52,303 nt of DNA from Campylobacterota bacterium (GCA_003252535.1 QKDN01000021.1:1-52303), one strand, 5' to 3'; shown: positions 32,203 through 43,160, counted from the first letter of the stretch. Numbers and translations are program-made. Notes: a model not told the origin generated them from the sequence alone.

Positions 32203-33329
32203 TCTTCGCTCTCCGTGACAGATACCGATTCTTTTTTGGACTCCTGGATGAAGTCGAAGAGGGCGTAGCGGAGCGCCTGTGTATTGATCTGTGCAGCCGA
32301 TGAGATAGGGAGGACAAAGCCTACTTTTTCCGCACTGTGCTCCTCCCACTCCTCTTTGGCGAGGCCGTAGCTGATGTAGCTTTCGTTCGGTTTGTATTTG
32401 TTCAGTACCTTGTTGGCTTCGAGACCGATATCGCTGAGGAACTGCGCCGTGAGCTCGTTGACCTCTTCAGCAGTAAGCGAATCGATCTTGGTGATCGCTA
32501 TGGCATGCTTGCGGGTCGAGAGCTCTTCGGAGTAGCGTTTGATCTCGACAAGGAGGTTCTCGTACTGGTACTTCATCTCCCTGTAGTTGGTCGCGTCGAT
32601 CATGTAGAGGAGGGTCTTTGTCCGTTCGATATGCTTGAGGAACTCCAGACCGAGCCCCCTGCCGTCGCTCGCCCCCTCGATGATACCGGGGATATCCGCC
32701 ATCATGAACGAATCGTACTCCCCTACCATCACCACGCCGAGCTTGGGGATGAGGGTGGTGAACTCGTAGTTGGCTATCTCCGGGCGGGCGTTGGAGAGGG
32801 TCGAGATGAGGGTCGATTTGCCCACGTTCGGGAAGCCCACGAGCCCCACATCGGCGATCGACTTGAGCTCCAGCCTCACCTCTTTGGTGATACCGGGAAG
32901 CCCCGGCTGCGCGTAGGTAGGACGCTGGTTGGTCGAGCTCTTGAAGTGGGTGTTGCCCAGCCCTCCCTTGCCCCCTTCGATAAAGAGCACTTTTTCACAC
33001 TCTTCGACGAGGTCGAGAAGCACTTCGCCCGTCTCTGCATCGATCACCTGCGTTCCGGGAGGTACTGTGATGACGGAATCTTTTCCTTTGCGCCCGGAGC
33101 ATCTCTTCCCTTCGCCGGGTCTGCCGTTCTCCGCCTTGATGGCATGGCGTCCCCTGAGGGCACCGAGGGTGTCGGTGTTGTTGTCCACTCTGAAGAACAC
33201 TGAGCCGCCTTTTCCGCCGTCACCGCCGTCGGGACCGCCGTTGACTACGAACTTTTCGACTCTGAAGGATACACATCCCGCACCCCCTTTCCCGGAAGAT
33301 ATCGTCAGCTCTACACTATCTACAAACAT
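32199..33329 (-). CDS. obg: GTPase Obg
   Basis: A 376-residue ribosome-associated GTPase acting in 50S assembly and stress control. The glycine-rich Obg fold (about 1-158, with [16 protein letters not shown] and GGKGGLGN) precedes the G domain: G1 GFPNVGKS (165-172), switch FTT, G3 DIPG, G4 ITKID and G5 ISSA (near 340). AAAAAGG precedes the ATG. Next to proB in a two-gene operon. Confidence 0.95.
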   Translation of the reverse strand: MFVDSVELTISSGKGGAGCVSFRVEKFVVNGGPDGGDGGKGGSVFFRVDNNTDTLGALRGRHAIKAENGRPGEGKRCSGRKGKDSVITVPPGTQVIDAETGEVLLDLVEECEKVLFIEGGKGGLGNTHFKSSTNQRPTYAQPGLPGITKEVRLELKSIADVGLVGFPNVGKSTLISTLSNARPEIANYEFTTLIPKLGVVMVGEYDSFMMADIPGIIEGASDGRGLGLEFLKHIERTKTLLYMIDATNYREMKYQYENLLVEIKRYSEELSTRKHAIAITKIDSLTAEEVNELTAQFLSDIGLEANKVLNKYKPNESYISYGLAKEEWEEHSAEKVGFVLPISSAAQINTQALRYALFDFIQESKKESVSVTESEE

Positions 33330-33481
33330 TACTAAACCTTTTTAAGTATTTCTAATTCTAACTATAATAACAACAAAACCAAAATAGTGGGTTTTCTATT
33401 AAATTATGCAATTATATCTTAATTATTACACTACTAACTTTTTTGAGAGATGAATACAAAGCAAATAAAATGATTTTTGGC

Positions 33482-33487
33482 TATAAT
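33482..33487 (+). promoter_or_regulatory. -10 box TATAAT
   Basis: GGCTATAAT, 37 bases before the ATG of the small lipoprotein; upstream TTTTTGG run as in other Campylobacterota promoters. Confidence 0.6.
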
Positions 33488-33523
33488 TTTCGCCAAAACA
33501 CATTTGCAATCGGAGTAAGAGAG

Positions 33524-33784
33524 ATGTTGATAACGAAAAAAGCTATCGGTGCGGCGATTCTGGGTGCAGTCCTTTTTTCAGGATGCGTAGGGCCAAACGA
33601 TTTCGTCTACGAAGGTGAGAACTATGGCTCCAAGAGGACCGATTCATACAAGGATGGAGTGATCGCAGGCTGCAAGACCGCCAAGGGAAGTTACCGCAAA
33701 AACCACGAAAAATTCAACACGATCGCAGATTACCAGGAGGGATGGTTCGCCGGCCGCAGACGCTGTCAGGGGCCTATCTGGTAG
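33524..33784 (+). CDS. small lipoprotein with one GC..AxG motif
   Basis: An 86-residue lipoprotein: signal peptide ending in LFSGC (Cys 21), then one copy of the motif seen three times in the protein at 22760: SYKDGVIAGCKTAKGSYRK ... YQEGWFAGRRRC. The agreement includes the Tyr-x-x-Gly, Gly-Cys, Ala-(Lys)-Gly, Gly-Trp and final Cys positions. The family is not one I can name. It lies upstream of pyrH but the latter has its own promoter. Probably outer-membrane lipid-anchored, periplasm-facing. Confidence 0.75.
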   Translation: MLITKKAIGAAILGAVLFSGCVGPNDFVYEGENYGSKRTDSYKDGVIAGCKTAKGSYRKNHEKFNTIADYQEGWFAGRRRCQGPIW

Positions 33785-33825
33785 AGGTTCGGAAGGGTCA
33801 TTATCTCATTCTAACGTTTTTTGGA

Positions 33826-33831
33826 TATAAT
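33826..33831 (+). promoter_or_regulatory. -10 box of the pyrH operon
   Basis: GGATATAAT, 27 bases before the pyrH ATG; heads the run pyrH-rpoZ-spoT-tyrS-NMO-amidase. Confidence 0.65.
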
Positions 33832-33840
33832 CGCATTTAA

Positions 33841-34566
<726 letters not shown>

Positions 34567-34584
34567 CTAAACAAGGAAGACTCA

Positions 34585-34791
34585 ATGAGAATAGAACAAG
34601 TAACTGCAAAAGCATTGGAGAATGCAAAATTCGACAGATACCTGCTCGCTACAGCAGTAGGCAAGAGAGCGCACGAGCTCTCAAATGGCGCTATGCCGCT
34701 CGTCAACATGGACCCGAAGAAATCAAAATATACCGATATCGCGCTTCACGAGATAGCTGAAGGTAAAATTTTCGTCACTATCGAGGAGTAG
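34585..34791 (+). CDS. rpoZ: RNA polymerase omega subunit
   Basis: A 68-residue omega subunit: [12 protein letters not shown], then [20 protein letters not shown] (the conserved omega core) and a short acidic tail. Omega helps fold beta-prime and forms part of the ppGpp site, which fits its position directly before spoT. Ribosome binding site AAGGAAG. Confidence 0.93.
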   Translation: MRIEQVTAKALENAKFDRYLLATAVGKRAHELSNGAMPLVNMDPKKSKYTDIALHEIAEGKIFVTIEE

Positions 34792-34796
34792 TCTCG

Positions 34797-36944
34797 TTGG
34801 ATGCTTTTCTTCTCAGAGCAAAGAACATTCATACCGCTGAAGAAGCGCGTGAGATGCTCTTTGAGTATATCTCTCCGGAGAATACCCGCGTCAACCGTGC
34901 CCTTGAGATAGCGACCGCTGCCCACGAAGGGCAGAAGCGCAAGAGCGGTGAACCCTATATCGTCCATCCCATCCTCGTGGCAGCCATCACAGCTTCCATC
35001 AGCGGTGACGAGACGATGGTGATCGCTGCCCTTCTCCACGATGTCGTCGAAGATACCGACTACCCTTCCGATGAGATCGAGAAGGAGTTCGGGGTCGATG
35101 TCCTCCACCTTGTTGAAGGGCTCACCAAGATCGTCGAGATCAGGGATGAAAAAAGGATATCATCGATATCCAACGAAAGACTGATCAACAGCGCTCTGAG
35201 CTTCCGCAAGATGCTCATCGCGTCGATCAAGGATGTGCGTGTCCTCGTCACGAAGCTCTGTGACAGGCTGCACAACATGCTCACACTCGATGCCCTCACA
35301 CCGCACAAACAGCGCCGTATCGCAGAAGAAACTCTGGTGGTCTATGCTCCGATCGCGCACCGCCTGGGTATCTCAAGGCTCAAGAACTCGCTCGAGGACC
35401 TGAGCTTCAAGTATATCTATCCAGAAGACTACAACAGGATCGAGGAGTACGTCAACGCCAACAACCAGTCGCTTCAGATCAAGCTCAATGCTTTTATCCA
35501 GAAAGTGACCAACCTGCTCGTGAGCAACGGTTTTGAGCGCGACAGCTTCGATATCCTTGGAAGGGTCAAGCACAGCTACTCGACCTATCTCAAGATGCAC
35601 CGCAAGGGGGTCAGTATCGAAGAGGTGCTCGATCTTCTCGCCATCCGTATCCTCCTTAAAGAACCGATCGACTGCTATACGACCCTGGGGCTGCTGCACC
35701 TGAAGTTTAACCCGCTTATCTCGAGGTTCAAGGACTATGTGGCGCTTCCCAAGGAGAACGGCTACCAGACGATCCACACCACGCTCTTCGACGACGACGG
35801 TATCGTCGAGGCGCAGATACGCACCTATGAGATGCACAGGCTCGCCGAATATGGTATCGCTTCGCACTGGAAGTACAAAGGGGGTGCCGGGAAGATCAAC
35901 CTGGAGTGGCTCGAGGCGCTCAACTACCAGAAAGAGTCTATCGAAGAGTTCTACGAACTTGCCAAGACCGATCTCTTCAGCGAAGATATCGCCGTCTTCT
36001 CACCGAGGGGAGACTACTATACACTCCCCAAAGGATCGGTCGCGCTGGATTTTGCCTATGCGATCCATTCCGAGATCGGTGAAGGTGCGATAGGTGTACT
36101 GATCAACAAGCAGAAAGCTTCCCTCCTGACCACCCTCAAGAACGGCGATATCGTTCACATAGATACAGATGGCGAGTGCCATCTTCATTGCTCATGGATC
36201 GACACGGTCAAGACATCAAAGGCCAAAGAGGGGATGCGCTCGCGCTGCAAGGCAAGGCTGAAGGAGTGTGACGAGAAGAGCGCACACAATATCCTTACGA
36301 CGCTGCTCGACTACGATATCGATGCGTCGATCACTACGAATCTCGGACTTGTCAACAGCATCAACAGACTCACCGTGCAGCTCGACTACTACAAGGACAC
36401 CATCCACAAGGTGGCCAATTACCTCGGCAAGGCTCAGGTGCGTTTCTGGGAACTGATGAAGCGGGGGTACAAAATGCCCCATGTCAAAGAGGTCGACCAT
36501 TTCCGTTTCTACGGTAACAAACCGATCGAAGGGGTGGAGTTCGACTATTGCTGTCACCCCAAGGTAGGAGACCAGATAGTAGCGTTTTATAAGGATAACA
36601 AAGCTATCATACACCACAAGCTCTGCCGTAAGGCATATACAAAGATATGCGATAAAGAGCCTATGATCTATGTCGAATGGAAAGATAAGAAACTTTCGAG
36701 ATACCGGCTGATCGTAAGTCTGCAGAACCAGAAAGGGGCCCTGGCGCTCCTTCTGACGACTCTTTCGGAAATGGATCTCAACGTCACCAATATAGAGCTG
36801 GGTATACGCAACTCTGAGAGCGCGGAATACTGCCAGATCGAGGTGGAGAGCATGGAATCCAAGAAGAGTCATCTCAAAGAAAAAATAATGAAAAAGATAA
36901 AACTGGTAGAGATCATCAGTCTCGATGATGCCTACAATCAATAA
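34797..36944 (+). CDS. spoT: bifunctional (p)ppGpp synthetase/hydrolase
   Basis: A 715-residue Rel/SpoT protein controlling the stringent response. The HD hydrolase has HPILVAA and HDVVEDT (about 60-85); the synthetase domain includes [16 protein letters not shown] and [10 protein letters not shown]; a TGS domain (about 390-450, with [11 protein letters not shown]) and a C-terminal ACT domain (about 640-710) follow. The start is TTG with GAGGAG 9 bases upstream; no good ATG exists nearby. Only one long RelA/SpoT homolog is expected in this phylum. It follows rpoZ by 5 bp. Confidence 0.95.
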   Translation: MDAFLLRAKNIHTAEEAREMLFEYISPENTRVNRALEIATAAHEGQKRKSGEPYIVHPILVAAITASISGDETMVIAALLHDVVEDTDYPSDEIEKEFGVDVLHLVEGLTKIVEIRDEKRISSISNERLINSALSFRKMLIASIKDVRVLVTKLCDRLHNMLTLDALTPHKQRRIAEETLVVYAPIAHRLGISRLKNSLEDLSFKYIYPEDYNRIEEYVNANNQSLQIKLNAFIQKVTNLLVSNGFERDSFDILGRVKHSYSTYLKMHRKGVSIEEVLDLLAIRILLKEPIDCYTTLGLLHLKFNPLISRFKDYVALPKENGYQTIHTTLFDDDGIVEAQIRTYEMHRLAEYGIASHWKYKGGAGKINLEWLEALNYQKESIEEFYELAKTDLFSEDIAVFSPRGDYYTLPKGSVALDFAYAIHSEIGEGAIGVLINKQKASLLTTLKNGDIVHIDTDGECHLHCSWIDTVKTSKAKEGMRSRCKARLKECDEKSAHNILTTLLDYDIDASITTNLGLVNSINRLTVQLDYYKDTIHKVANYLGKAQVRFWELMKRGYKMPHVKEVDHFRFYGNKPIEGVEFDYCCHPKVGDQIVAFYKDNKAIIHHKLCRKAYTKICDKEPMIYVEWKDKKLSRYRLIVSLQNQKGALALLLTTLSEMDLNVTNIELGIRNSESAEYCQIEVESMESKKSHLKEKIMKKIKLVEIISLDDAYNQ

Positions 36945-36958
36945 GAGGGGTTTATATA

Positions 36959-38164
36959 GTGATAACAGTTCAGGAAGCAATGGATGAGATCAGCAGAGGG
37001 AGTGCCGAGATCATCGACAGTGAGAGGATCGAAAATCTGGTACGCGGCTATTTGGAAGGTGGGAAGACCTACAAGGTCAAAGTAGGTTTCGACCCTACTG
37101 CCGCCGATCTGCACCTGGGGCATACAGTATTGCTTCAGAAGCTGGCGACGTTCCAGAAGTACGGCGGTGAAGTGCAGCTGCTTATCGGCGACTTCACTGC
37201 TACCATAGGCGACCCTACGGGCAAGAGCGAGACGCGAAAGACCCTCGACCGCGCGACGGTACTCGAAAATGCCAAGAGCTACCAGGAACAGGTATTCAAG
37301 ATACTCGATCCGGAGAAGACCGAAGTGGTCTTCAACGGAACATGGCTCGATAAGCTCGGTGCAGCCGGGCTGGTAGGACTCACGACACTCTTTTCGGTAG
37401 CTAGGATGCTTGAGCGTGACGATTTCCACAAGCGATATAAATCGGGGCAGAACATCGCTATCTCCGAGTTCCTCTATCCCTTGCTCCAGGGCTATGACAG
37501 CGTAGAACTGCAGAGCGATATCGAGCTGGGCGGTACCGACCAGAAGTTCAACCTGCTGATGGGAAGACACCTCCAGCGTTCATACAATGTGGGCAAAGAG
37601 CAGGCGATCGTGATGATGCCGATCCTCGAAGGGCTCGACGGGGTGCAGAAGATGAGCAAATCGCTCGGCAACTTTATCGGTATCACCGAAGCCCCCAACG
37701 ATATCTATGCCAAGACGCTCTCCGTCTCGGATGAACTGATGTGGAGATACTACGAGCTTCTGAGTTCAAAGTCGCTTGATGCGATCGCCAGGATCAAGGA
37801 TGATGTCGCAGCAGGGACGCTCCATCCGAAGGTAGCCAAAGAGAACCTGGCGCTCGAGATCGTAGCGAGATTCTATGACGAAGAGGCGGCGACCGCTGCC
37901 AAATCGGAGTTTGACAATGTGTTCAAATCCAACCAGCTTCCAGCCGATATCGAAGAGTTCTCCCTTGAGAATGGCTGCTGGATATGCAAGGCTCTTGTCG
38001 ATTGCGGACTTGAGTCTTCTACTTCACAGGCCAGAAGGGATATCAAGCAGGGTGCAGTCAAGCTCGACCAGGCCAAAGTGGACGACGAGAACATGAAGTT
38101 CGAGGCAGGTGAGTATATCCTGCAGGTAGGAAAACGAAAATTTGCAAAAGTAAAGGTCGGCTGA
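36959..38164 (+). CDS. tyrS: tyrosyl-tRNA synthetase
   Basis: A 401-residue class I synthetase of the TyrRS-beta (TyrZ-like) type: HLGHT (about 45-49) is the HIGH motif, KMSKS (about 226-230) the second ATP site, and an S4 RNA-binding domain closes the protein (about 340-401). GTG start after AGAGGGG. Its stop overlaps the next start (TGATG). Confidence 0.95.
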   Translation: MITVQEAMDEISRGSAEIIDSERIENLVRGYLEGGKTYKVKVGFDPTAADLHLGHTVLLQKLATFQKYGGEVQLLIGDFTATIGDPTGKSETRKTLDRATVLENAKSYQEQVFKILDPEKTEVVFNGTWLDKLGAAGLVGLTTLFSVARMLERDDFHKRYKSGQNIAISEFLYPLLQGYDSVELQSDIELGGTDQKFNLLMGRHLQRSYNVGKEQAIVMMPILEGLDGVQKMSKSLGNFIGITEAPNDIYAKTLSVSDELMWRYYELLSSKSLDAIARIKDDVAAGTLHPKVAKENLALEIVARFYDEEAATAAKSEFDNVFKSNQLPADIEEFSLENGCWICKALVDCGLESSTSQARRDIKQGAVKLDQAKVDDENMKFEAGEYILQVGKRKFAKVKVG

Positions 38165-39258
38165 TGGAGATGAAAGCATTGAAAATAGGAAAATACACGA
38201 TCGAAAAGCCGATCGTCCAGGGTGGAATGGGTGTAGGTATCTCCTGGGACAGACTCGCAGGCAGTGTGAGCAGAGAAGGCGGCCTCGGAGTCATCAGCGG
38301 CGTGGGTACGGGTGTCTACCACAACAGGGAGTTCTCCCACAGGGTAGTGGCGACACGTCCTTACGAAGCGGAGAACTTCTACTCGAGGGACGCGCTTTTC
38401 GAGATATTCAGGAATGCCCGTGCGATCTGCGGCGACAAACCGCTTGCGTGCAACATCCTCTATGCTTCGAGCGAGTATGACCGTATCGTCAAAGATGCCT
38501 GTGAGGCGGGTGCCAATATCATCATCACCGGTGCAGGTCTCCCCCTGACGATGCCCGAAGCTGCGAAGGATTACCCGGATGTAGCCCTCGTCCCGATCGT
38601 CTCGACGGCCAAAGCGCTCAAGATCCTATGCAAAAGATGGCAGAAGACCCACAACCGTCTCCCCGATGCCGTCATCGTAGAGGGACCGCTCAGCGGCGGA
38701 CACCAGGGGTTCAAATATGACGAGTGTTTCCTCCCGGAGAACCAGCTCGAAGCGATCCTCCCGCCTGTAGTGGAAGAGGCGAAGAACTGGGGCAATATGC
38801 CTGTGATTGCGGCAGGCGGTATATGGGATCACAACGATATCATGAAGATGCTCGAACTAGGTGCGGACGGTGTGCAGATGGGGACGAGATTTATCGGTAC
38901 GTTCGAGTGTGACGCACACGACAACTTCAAGAAGGTGATCCTTGCAGCTGGCGAAGACGATATCAAACTGCTCAAATCGCCGGTAGGGTACCCTGCGAGG
39001 GGTGTCATCACGAATCTTCAGAAGCTTATCGAGAAGGGTGAAGCACCCAAGGTCGCATGTATCTCCAACTGTGTCACACCGTGCAACAGGGGTGAAGAGG
39101 CCAAAGCGGTCGGCTATTGTATCGCCGACCGTCTGACCGATGCCTATGACGGCAATGAAGAACTCGGACTTTTCTTCACAGGTTCGAACGGCTACAGGCT
39201 CAAGGAACTGATCAGTGTCGAAGAGCTGATGAACAAACTTATGAACGGTGAAGAGTAA
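38164..39258 (+). CDS. nitronate monooxygenase / NPD-family FMN enzyme
   Basis: A 364-residue flavin TIM-barrel protein of the 2-nitropropane dioxygenase family: IVQGGMGVGISWDRLAG at the start, ITGAGLPLTMPE, VEGPLSGGHQG (catalytic/FMN His region), AAGGIWD and DGVQMGTRF in order, and a Cys-rich CISNCVTPCNRG near the C-terminus. Family members oxidise nitronates; some reduce enoyl-ACP. The role in this conserved tyrS-amidase neighbourhood is not known. Coupled to tyrS by overlap. Confidence 0.88.
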   Translation: MEMKALKIGKYTIEKPIVQGGMGVGISWDRLAGSVSREGGLGVISGVGTGVYHNREFSHRVVATRPYEAENFYSRDALFEIFRNARAICGDKPLACNILYASSEYDRIVKDACEAGANIIITGAGLPLTMPEAAKDYPDVALVPIVSTAKALKILCKRWQKTHNRLPDAVIVEGPLSGGHQGFKYDECFLPENQLEAILPPVVEEAKNWGNMPVIAAGGIWDHNDIMKMLELGADGVQMGTRFIGTFECDAHDNFKKVILAAGEDDIKLLKSPVGYPARGVITNLQKLIEKGEAPKVACISNCVTPCNRGEEAKAVGYCIADRLTDAYDGNEELGLFFTGSNGYRLKELISVEELMNKLMNGEE

Positions 39259-39263
39259 GAGTT

Positions 39264-40529
39264 TTGAGATATTTCTATTTTGTACTTCTATGGCTTTTTG
39301 CAGGCAGCAGCTTGTACGGGGGTATGAACGTACTCAAAAAAGCTGATGTGCAAAATAGGGAACTGAGACTTGTCTTCGAGTCGTGGCTCGATACCGGCAA
39401 CGTCAAGATCATGGAGCTGAACAACCCTCCGCGAACGGTCATCGACATCAGGAATGCCAGGCTCTCAAGCCCGAACATAGCCTCGGGCCTGACAGCCGGC
39501 GGCGTTACCGACTTCCGTATCTCACAATTCCAGGCAAATGTCATCAGGGTCGTCATCGAGACGGGGCAGTCGTACAGATGCAGGCATTACCAGCCGATGG
39601 CTTCACGTTCGTTCTACCATATCTCCCTGCCAAAAGATACAGGCAATGCGGTCGTGAAAGCACCGAAGAAGAGTCGCTATGCACCTCCGTCCATCATCAA
39701 ACAGACGACCGACTACAGTGAGAGCCCGATCGAAGAAGATGAAGAAAAACCTGCCGTGATAGAAGAAGAACCCGATGAGAAGCCGGGCTTCTTCGCGTCA
39801 TTGTTCGGGTCAAGGACACGGGGTCCAAAAGGTGACTATACCATCGTCGTCGACGCCGGGCACGGTGGGCATGACAGCGGTGCCGTAGGGGACGGGCGCT
39901 ACCAGGAAAAGATCGCCGTACTCCAGATAGCGAAAAAGGTGCAGAAAGAGCTCAAAGACAAAGGGTTCACCGTGAGGATGACCCGTTCGAACGACCGTTT
40001 CGTCCAGCTGAAGAACAGGACCAGGTTCGCCAACAGCAACCATGCCGACATCTTCGTCTCCATCCATGCCAACGCCGTCGCCAACCAGAGCAGAAAAGAT
40101 ATCGTCTACGGTATCGAGACCTATTTCCTCCAGAAGACACGGAGCGAACGTGCCAAACGTCTGGCAGCGATGGAAAACATGGATGTGCTCAGCGAGAACG
40201 ACCATGTCACCAACGAGGTGCTCCTTGACTCCATCATCTCCGGACCGAAGCTCGTACAGTCCAACAAACTGGCGATCGATATCCAGAGAAACATGCTCAA
40301 ACAGACCAGAAACAGGTTCAACAACGTTCGGGATGGCGGTGTACGCCCGGCACCTTTCTATGTACTTGTAGGGGCACAGATGCCGGCGGTACTGGTCGAG
40401 GTGGGATACATCACCAACTCATGGGAGAGAGCGAGGATCTTCACACCCAGCTACCAGCAGAAACTGGCAGAAGGGATAGCGGACGGTATCAGCAGCTACA
40501 TCGTCAACCATGAAAAAGAGATCGAATAG
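39264..40529 (+). CDS. N-acetylmuramoyl-L-alanine amidase with AMIN domain
   Basis: A 421-residue periplasmic cell-wall amidase that cuts the stem peptide from MurNAc during septum splitting. The start is TTG, supported by the signal peptide that follows it (about 1-19). An AMIN domain (about 22-120) targets the septal wall, an acidic linker follows (about 150-180), and the Amidase_3 catalytic domain holds the zinc ligands in VVDAGHGGHDSGAVG, the E of the YQEKIAVL segment and SIHANAV. VEVGYITN completes the motif set. Last gene of the pyrH operon. Confidence 0.94.
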   Translation: MRYFYFVLLWLFAGSSLYGGMNVLKKADVQNRELRLVFESWLDTGNVKIMELNNPPRTVIDIRNARLSSPNIASGLTAGGVTDFRISQFQANVIRVVIETGQSYRCRHYQPMASRSFYHISLPKDTGNAVVKAPKKSRYAPPSIIKQTTDYSESPIEEDEEKPAVIEEEPDEKPGFFASLFGSRTRGPKGDYTIVVDAGHGGHDSGAVGDGRYQEKIAVLQIAKKVQKELKDKGFTVRMTRSNDRFVQLKNRTRFANSNHADIFVSIHANAVANQSRKDIVYGIETYFLQKTRSERAKRLAAMENMDVLSENDHVTNEVLLDSIISGPKLVQSNKLAIDIQRNMLKQTRNRFNNVRDGGVRPAPFYVLVGAQMPAVLVEVGYITNSWERARIFTPSYQQKLAEGIADGISSYIVNHEKEIE

Positions 40530-40559
40530 CACCCATTGACCTTCCCTATATCCATACCA

Positions 40560-40580
40560 AATAGGGCTTAAGCCCCTATT
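40560..40580. promoter_or_regulatory. near-perfect palindrome upstream of the ffh promoter
   Basis: AATAGGGCTT and AAGCC(C)CTATT form a loop-free inverted repeat with one extra base. It ends 3 bases before the TACAAT box of ffh and 30 bases after the amidase stop, so it could be an operator or a terminator without a T-run. Confidence 0.55.
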
Positions 40581-40583
40581 GGG

Positions 40584-40589
40584 TACAAT
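40584..40589 (+). promoter_or_regulatory. -10 box TACAAT of ffh
   Basis: GGGTACAAT gives a predicted start near 40596 and an unusually long leader of about 140 bases before the ffh ATG. Confidence 0.55.
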
Positions 40590-40618
40590 CGCAGCAATTA
40601 TATTTTCATTTTCATAAG

Positions 40619-40702
40619 GGTATCTCTGGTCCCGCTCCACTGTTTGGCGTATTGATCGGCGCATTCACTGGTGGAGTTGGGATAATGATTGACAGAGGTG
40701 CC
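40619..40702 (+). ncRNA. structured leader of ffh (candidate)
   Basis: GGTATCTCTG (40619-40628) pairs over 10 bp, two of them G-U, with CAGAGGTGCC (40693-40702). Inside, CCC pairs with GGG and CTCCAC (40635-40640) with GTGGAG (40671-40676). The same bases read as an open frame without start codon, GISGPAPLFGVLIGAF then TGGVGIMIDRGAS and stop, which looks like a glycine-zipper tail. It is therefore either a folded leader or the decayed end of a small gene; I cannot decide between them. Confidence 0.4.
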
Positions 40703-40736
40703 TCATAAGAATATGCCAGCCACGTAAGGAGTATAA

Positions 40737-42092
40737 ATGTTCGATAGTCTCACCGATAGTTTCAGGAACGCCATAGGGAAGATCCGCTTCCACGATGATG
40801 AGAAGGCGCTCAAGAAAGCTACAGCAGAGCTCAAGAAATCGCTGCTCAAGGCAGATGTCTACCACAAGATCGTCAAGGACCTGATAACTTCCGTAGAGAA
40901 CGAGACCAAGAAGAACGGGATAGGCAAGGATAATTTCCTCCGTGCCCTTCACGGCGAGCTCACTTCGGTACTGACGGTCAAAGGGAACCAGGGATTCGTC
41001 TTCGCACCCAAGCCCCCTACGGTCGTCCTGATGATCGGTCTTCAGGGTTCTGGTAAGACGACGACCACCGGGAAGCTCGCCTACTTCCTCAAAGAACAGA
41101 AAAAAAAGAAAGTACTGATCGCCGCAGCCGACCTCCAGAGGCTGGCAGCGGTCGAGCAGCTTCGCCAGATATGTTCACAGATAGGGGTGGAGCTCGTAGC
41201 CGATGAGAACGCAACGCCTGTAGAGATCACCAAAAGAGCCCTTGAAAAAGCGGAAAAAGAGCTCTACGATGTCGTCCTGATCGACAGCGCAGGACGTCTT
41301 GCGATCGACGATGAGCTGATGGAGGAGCTGGCTACGGTCAAGAAAGCGGCCGACCCTGACGAGCTCTTCTATGTAGCCGATGCGATGACAGGGCAGGATG
41401 CCATCCGTACTGCTGAGACCTTCAAAGAGAAGATCGGCATCACCGGCGTCGTCCTCTCCAAGTTCGACGGCGACAGCAAGGGTGGGGTCGCCCTCGGTCT
41501 CTCGCAGCAGGTAGGTGTACCGCTGAGATTTATCGGTGCGGGTGAGAAGATGCCCGACCTCGAGCAGTTCATCCCAGAACGTATCGTCAGCAGACTCATG
41601 GGTGCGGGGGATATCGAAGGTCTCGCCGAGAAGACCGCAGCGGTGATCGATGAGAAAGAGGCTAAAAGGATCGGTCAGAAGATCAAGAAAGGGGAGTTCA
41701 ACTTCAACGACTTCCTCGAGCAGATGGAGCAGATGAAAAAGCTCGGTTCGATGAAATCGCTCCTTGGAATGATCCCGGGGATGAGTGGACTGACCAAGCA
41801 GCTCGGCGATCTTGACTTCGACAACTCTGACGAGATCAAGAAGATCAAGGCGCTGATCTCTTCGATGACGAAGAAGGAGAGGGAAAATCCCGATCTCCTC
41901 AACAACAGCCGCAAGCACCGTATCGCCACAGGTGCCGGTCTCGACCAGGTACAGGTCAACCGTATCCTCAAGCAGTTCAAGAACGCTGCCAAGATGGCCA
42001 AGAAATTCTCCGGCAAGAAGGGGATGAAGCAGATGCAGGATATGATGGCGCAGATGCAGGGCGGGGGCGGCTTCCCCGGAATGATGAGATGA
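40737..42092 (+). CDS. ffh: signal recognition particle GTPase
   Basis: A 451-residue SRP54 protein guiding nascent membrane proteins to the translocon. N domain (1-90), G domain with G1 GLQGSGKTTTTGK (about 101-113), DSAGR (G3), TGQDA and SKFDGDSKGG (G4 region), then a methionine-rich M domain (about 300-451, ending with MKQMQDMMAQMQ). AAGGAG precedes the ATG. Confidence 0.96.
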   Translation: MFDSLTDSFRNAIGKIRFHDDEKALKKATAELKKSLLKADVYHKIVKDLITSVENETKKNGIGKDNFLRALHGELTSVLTVKGNQGFVFAPKPPTVVLMIGLQGSGKTTTTGKLAYFLKEQKKKKVLIAAADLQRLAAVEQLRQICSQIGVELVADENATPVEITKRALEKAEKELYDVVLIDSAGRLAIDDELMEELATVKKAADPDELFYVADAMTGQDAIRTAETFKEKIGITGVVLSKFDGDSKGGVALGLSQQVGVPLRFIGAGEKMPDLEQFIPERIVSRLMGAGDIEGLAEKTAAVIDEKEAKRIGQKIKKGEFNFNDFLEQMEQMKKLGSMKSLLGMIPGMSGLTKQLGDLDFDNSDEIKKIKALISSMTKKERENPDLLNNSRKHRIATGAGLDQVQVNRILKQFKNAAKMAKKFSGKKGMKQMQDMMAQMQGGGGFPGMMR

Positions 42093-42096
42093 TCCC

Positions 42097-42507
42097 GTGG
42101 AAAGAGGGCGCGAACAGATAGTCCTCTTCGACGGCGTCTGCAACTTCTGCAATGCCTCGGTCAATTTCATCATAGCCCGCGATTCGCAGGGCTCTTTCTC
42201 CTTCGCCTCGCTCCAGAGCGACTTCACCAGAGAGCTCCTCGCTTCCCATGGGATCACCCTGGAAGAACCCTACGATACTTTCATACTGTACGACAATGGG
42301 ACGATCTACGACAAAAGCGATGCAGCGCTCAGGATCGCCGCCAGGCTCGACGGCCTCTGGAAACTTCTCACGATCTTCCGCATCGTCCCCACACCGATTC
42401 GTAACTTTTTCTACTCCCTCATCGCCCGCAACCGCTACAGACTCTTCGGCAAAAAAGAGAGCTGTATGATCCCCCCGGCAGAAGTGAGGGGGAGATTCCT
42501 CGGCTGA
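42097..42507 (+). CDS. DCC-family (DUF393) thiol-disulfide oxidoreductase-like
   Basis: A 136-residue protein of the DCC family: DGVCNFCNASVNFI (about 12-25) carries the D-x-x-C-x-x-C motif at the end of the first strand, followed by FASLQS and RNRYRLFGKKESC. The fold is thioredoxin-like; cellular function is unsettled. It starts at GTG 4 bp after the ffh stop with no strong ribosome binding site, so translation is probably coupled to ffh. Confidence 0.88.
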   Translation: MERGREQIVLFDGVCNFCNASVNFIIARDSQGSFSFASLQSDFTRELLASHGITLEEPYDTFILYDNGTIYDKSDAALRIAARLDGLWKLLTIFRIVPTPIRNFFYSLIARNRYRLFGKKESCMIPPAEVRGRFLG

Positions 42508-42520
42508 TGAAGGAAATGCA

Positions 42521-43093
42521 ATGAACCTCGATACGATCCTGAAGAACAAATTTCTTTTCCTCTCGCTTGCCGGGATCATTTTCACTCTCTATACGGTACT
42601 TTCCCACAGGGACACTATCCATGCCGAAGCTTCCAGGGCGGAGTATGCCGGAGAGTGGAAAGCGAGGAACAACAGGTCGGGTGCATCGGTCACCCTCAGC
42701 GGCAGTGAAGAGTACACGATACGCTACAGCAGCATGGCATGCAAAATACTCTTCACCGGGACGATCTACACGATCGATATCGAAGAACAGCACTACAGGA
42801 TACTCAGGCTCGATATCGACAGGGAGCGGAGCGAATGCTACTACCTCAACAACTTCTTTGCCCCGAGCAGGTTCGTCCTCAAGCTCGAAAAGCTCGACAG
42901 CGCCTACGCGAAGCTCAGGCTCCCTTCGATCAGCGATATCGAACTGTTCATGGAAAATGCCAGGGGGAGCGACGCCGTCAAGGAGAACCTCGAATCGATG
43001 ATCCGCCTTTTGAAAATGAAAAGCGATATGCTCGCCAGGATGGAACAAGTGGTGCTGGAGTACGACAAGAGGGAAGAATCGGTCAAAAAATAA
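42521..43093 (+). CDS. anchored periplasmic protein, unknown
   Basis: A 190-residue protein with an N-terminal membrane helix (about 11-29), a beta-rich middle containing two or three cysteines (C74, C105-type positions) and a helical, charged C-terminal third (about 140-190) likely to form a coiled coil. No family recognised. Good AAGGAAA upstream. It follows the DCC gene by 13 bp. Confidence 0.65.
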   Translation: MNLDTILKNKFLFLSLAGIIFTLYTVLSHRDTIHAEASRAEYAGEWKARNNRSGASVTLSGSEEYTIRYSSMACKILFTGTIYTIDIEEQHYRILRLDIDRERSECYYLNNFFAPSRFVLKLEKLDSAYAKLRLPSISDIELFMENARGSDAVKENLESMIRLLKMKSDMLARMEQVVLEYDKREESVKK

Positions 43094-43108
43094 AGATTGT
43101 ACAATCTT
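43093..43108. promoter_or_regulatory. 16-base perfect palindrome
   Basis: AAGATTGTACAATCTT begins at the last base of the preceding stop codon and lies about 52 bases before the diguanylate cyclase ATG. A TATGAT box follows at about 43119. It fits a dimeric repressor site or a short terminator stem. Confidence 0.55.
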
Positions 43109-43160
43109 GGTATATGATTATGATATGCATCAGGCAGCACATTGGAGATAAGGGATCAAC

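Noticed and set aside
40590-40736. SRP (4.5S) RNA next to ffh
   Set aside because: The conserved GGAAGCAGCC-type apical core is absent, so the structure is reported only as a leader candidate.
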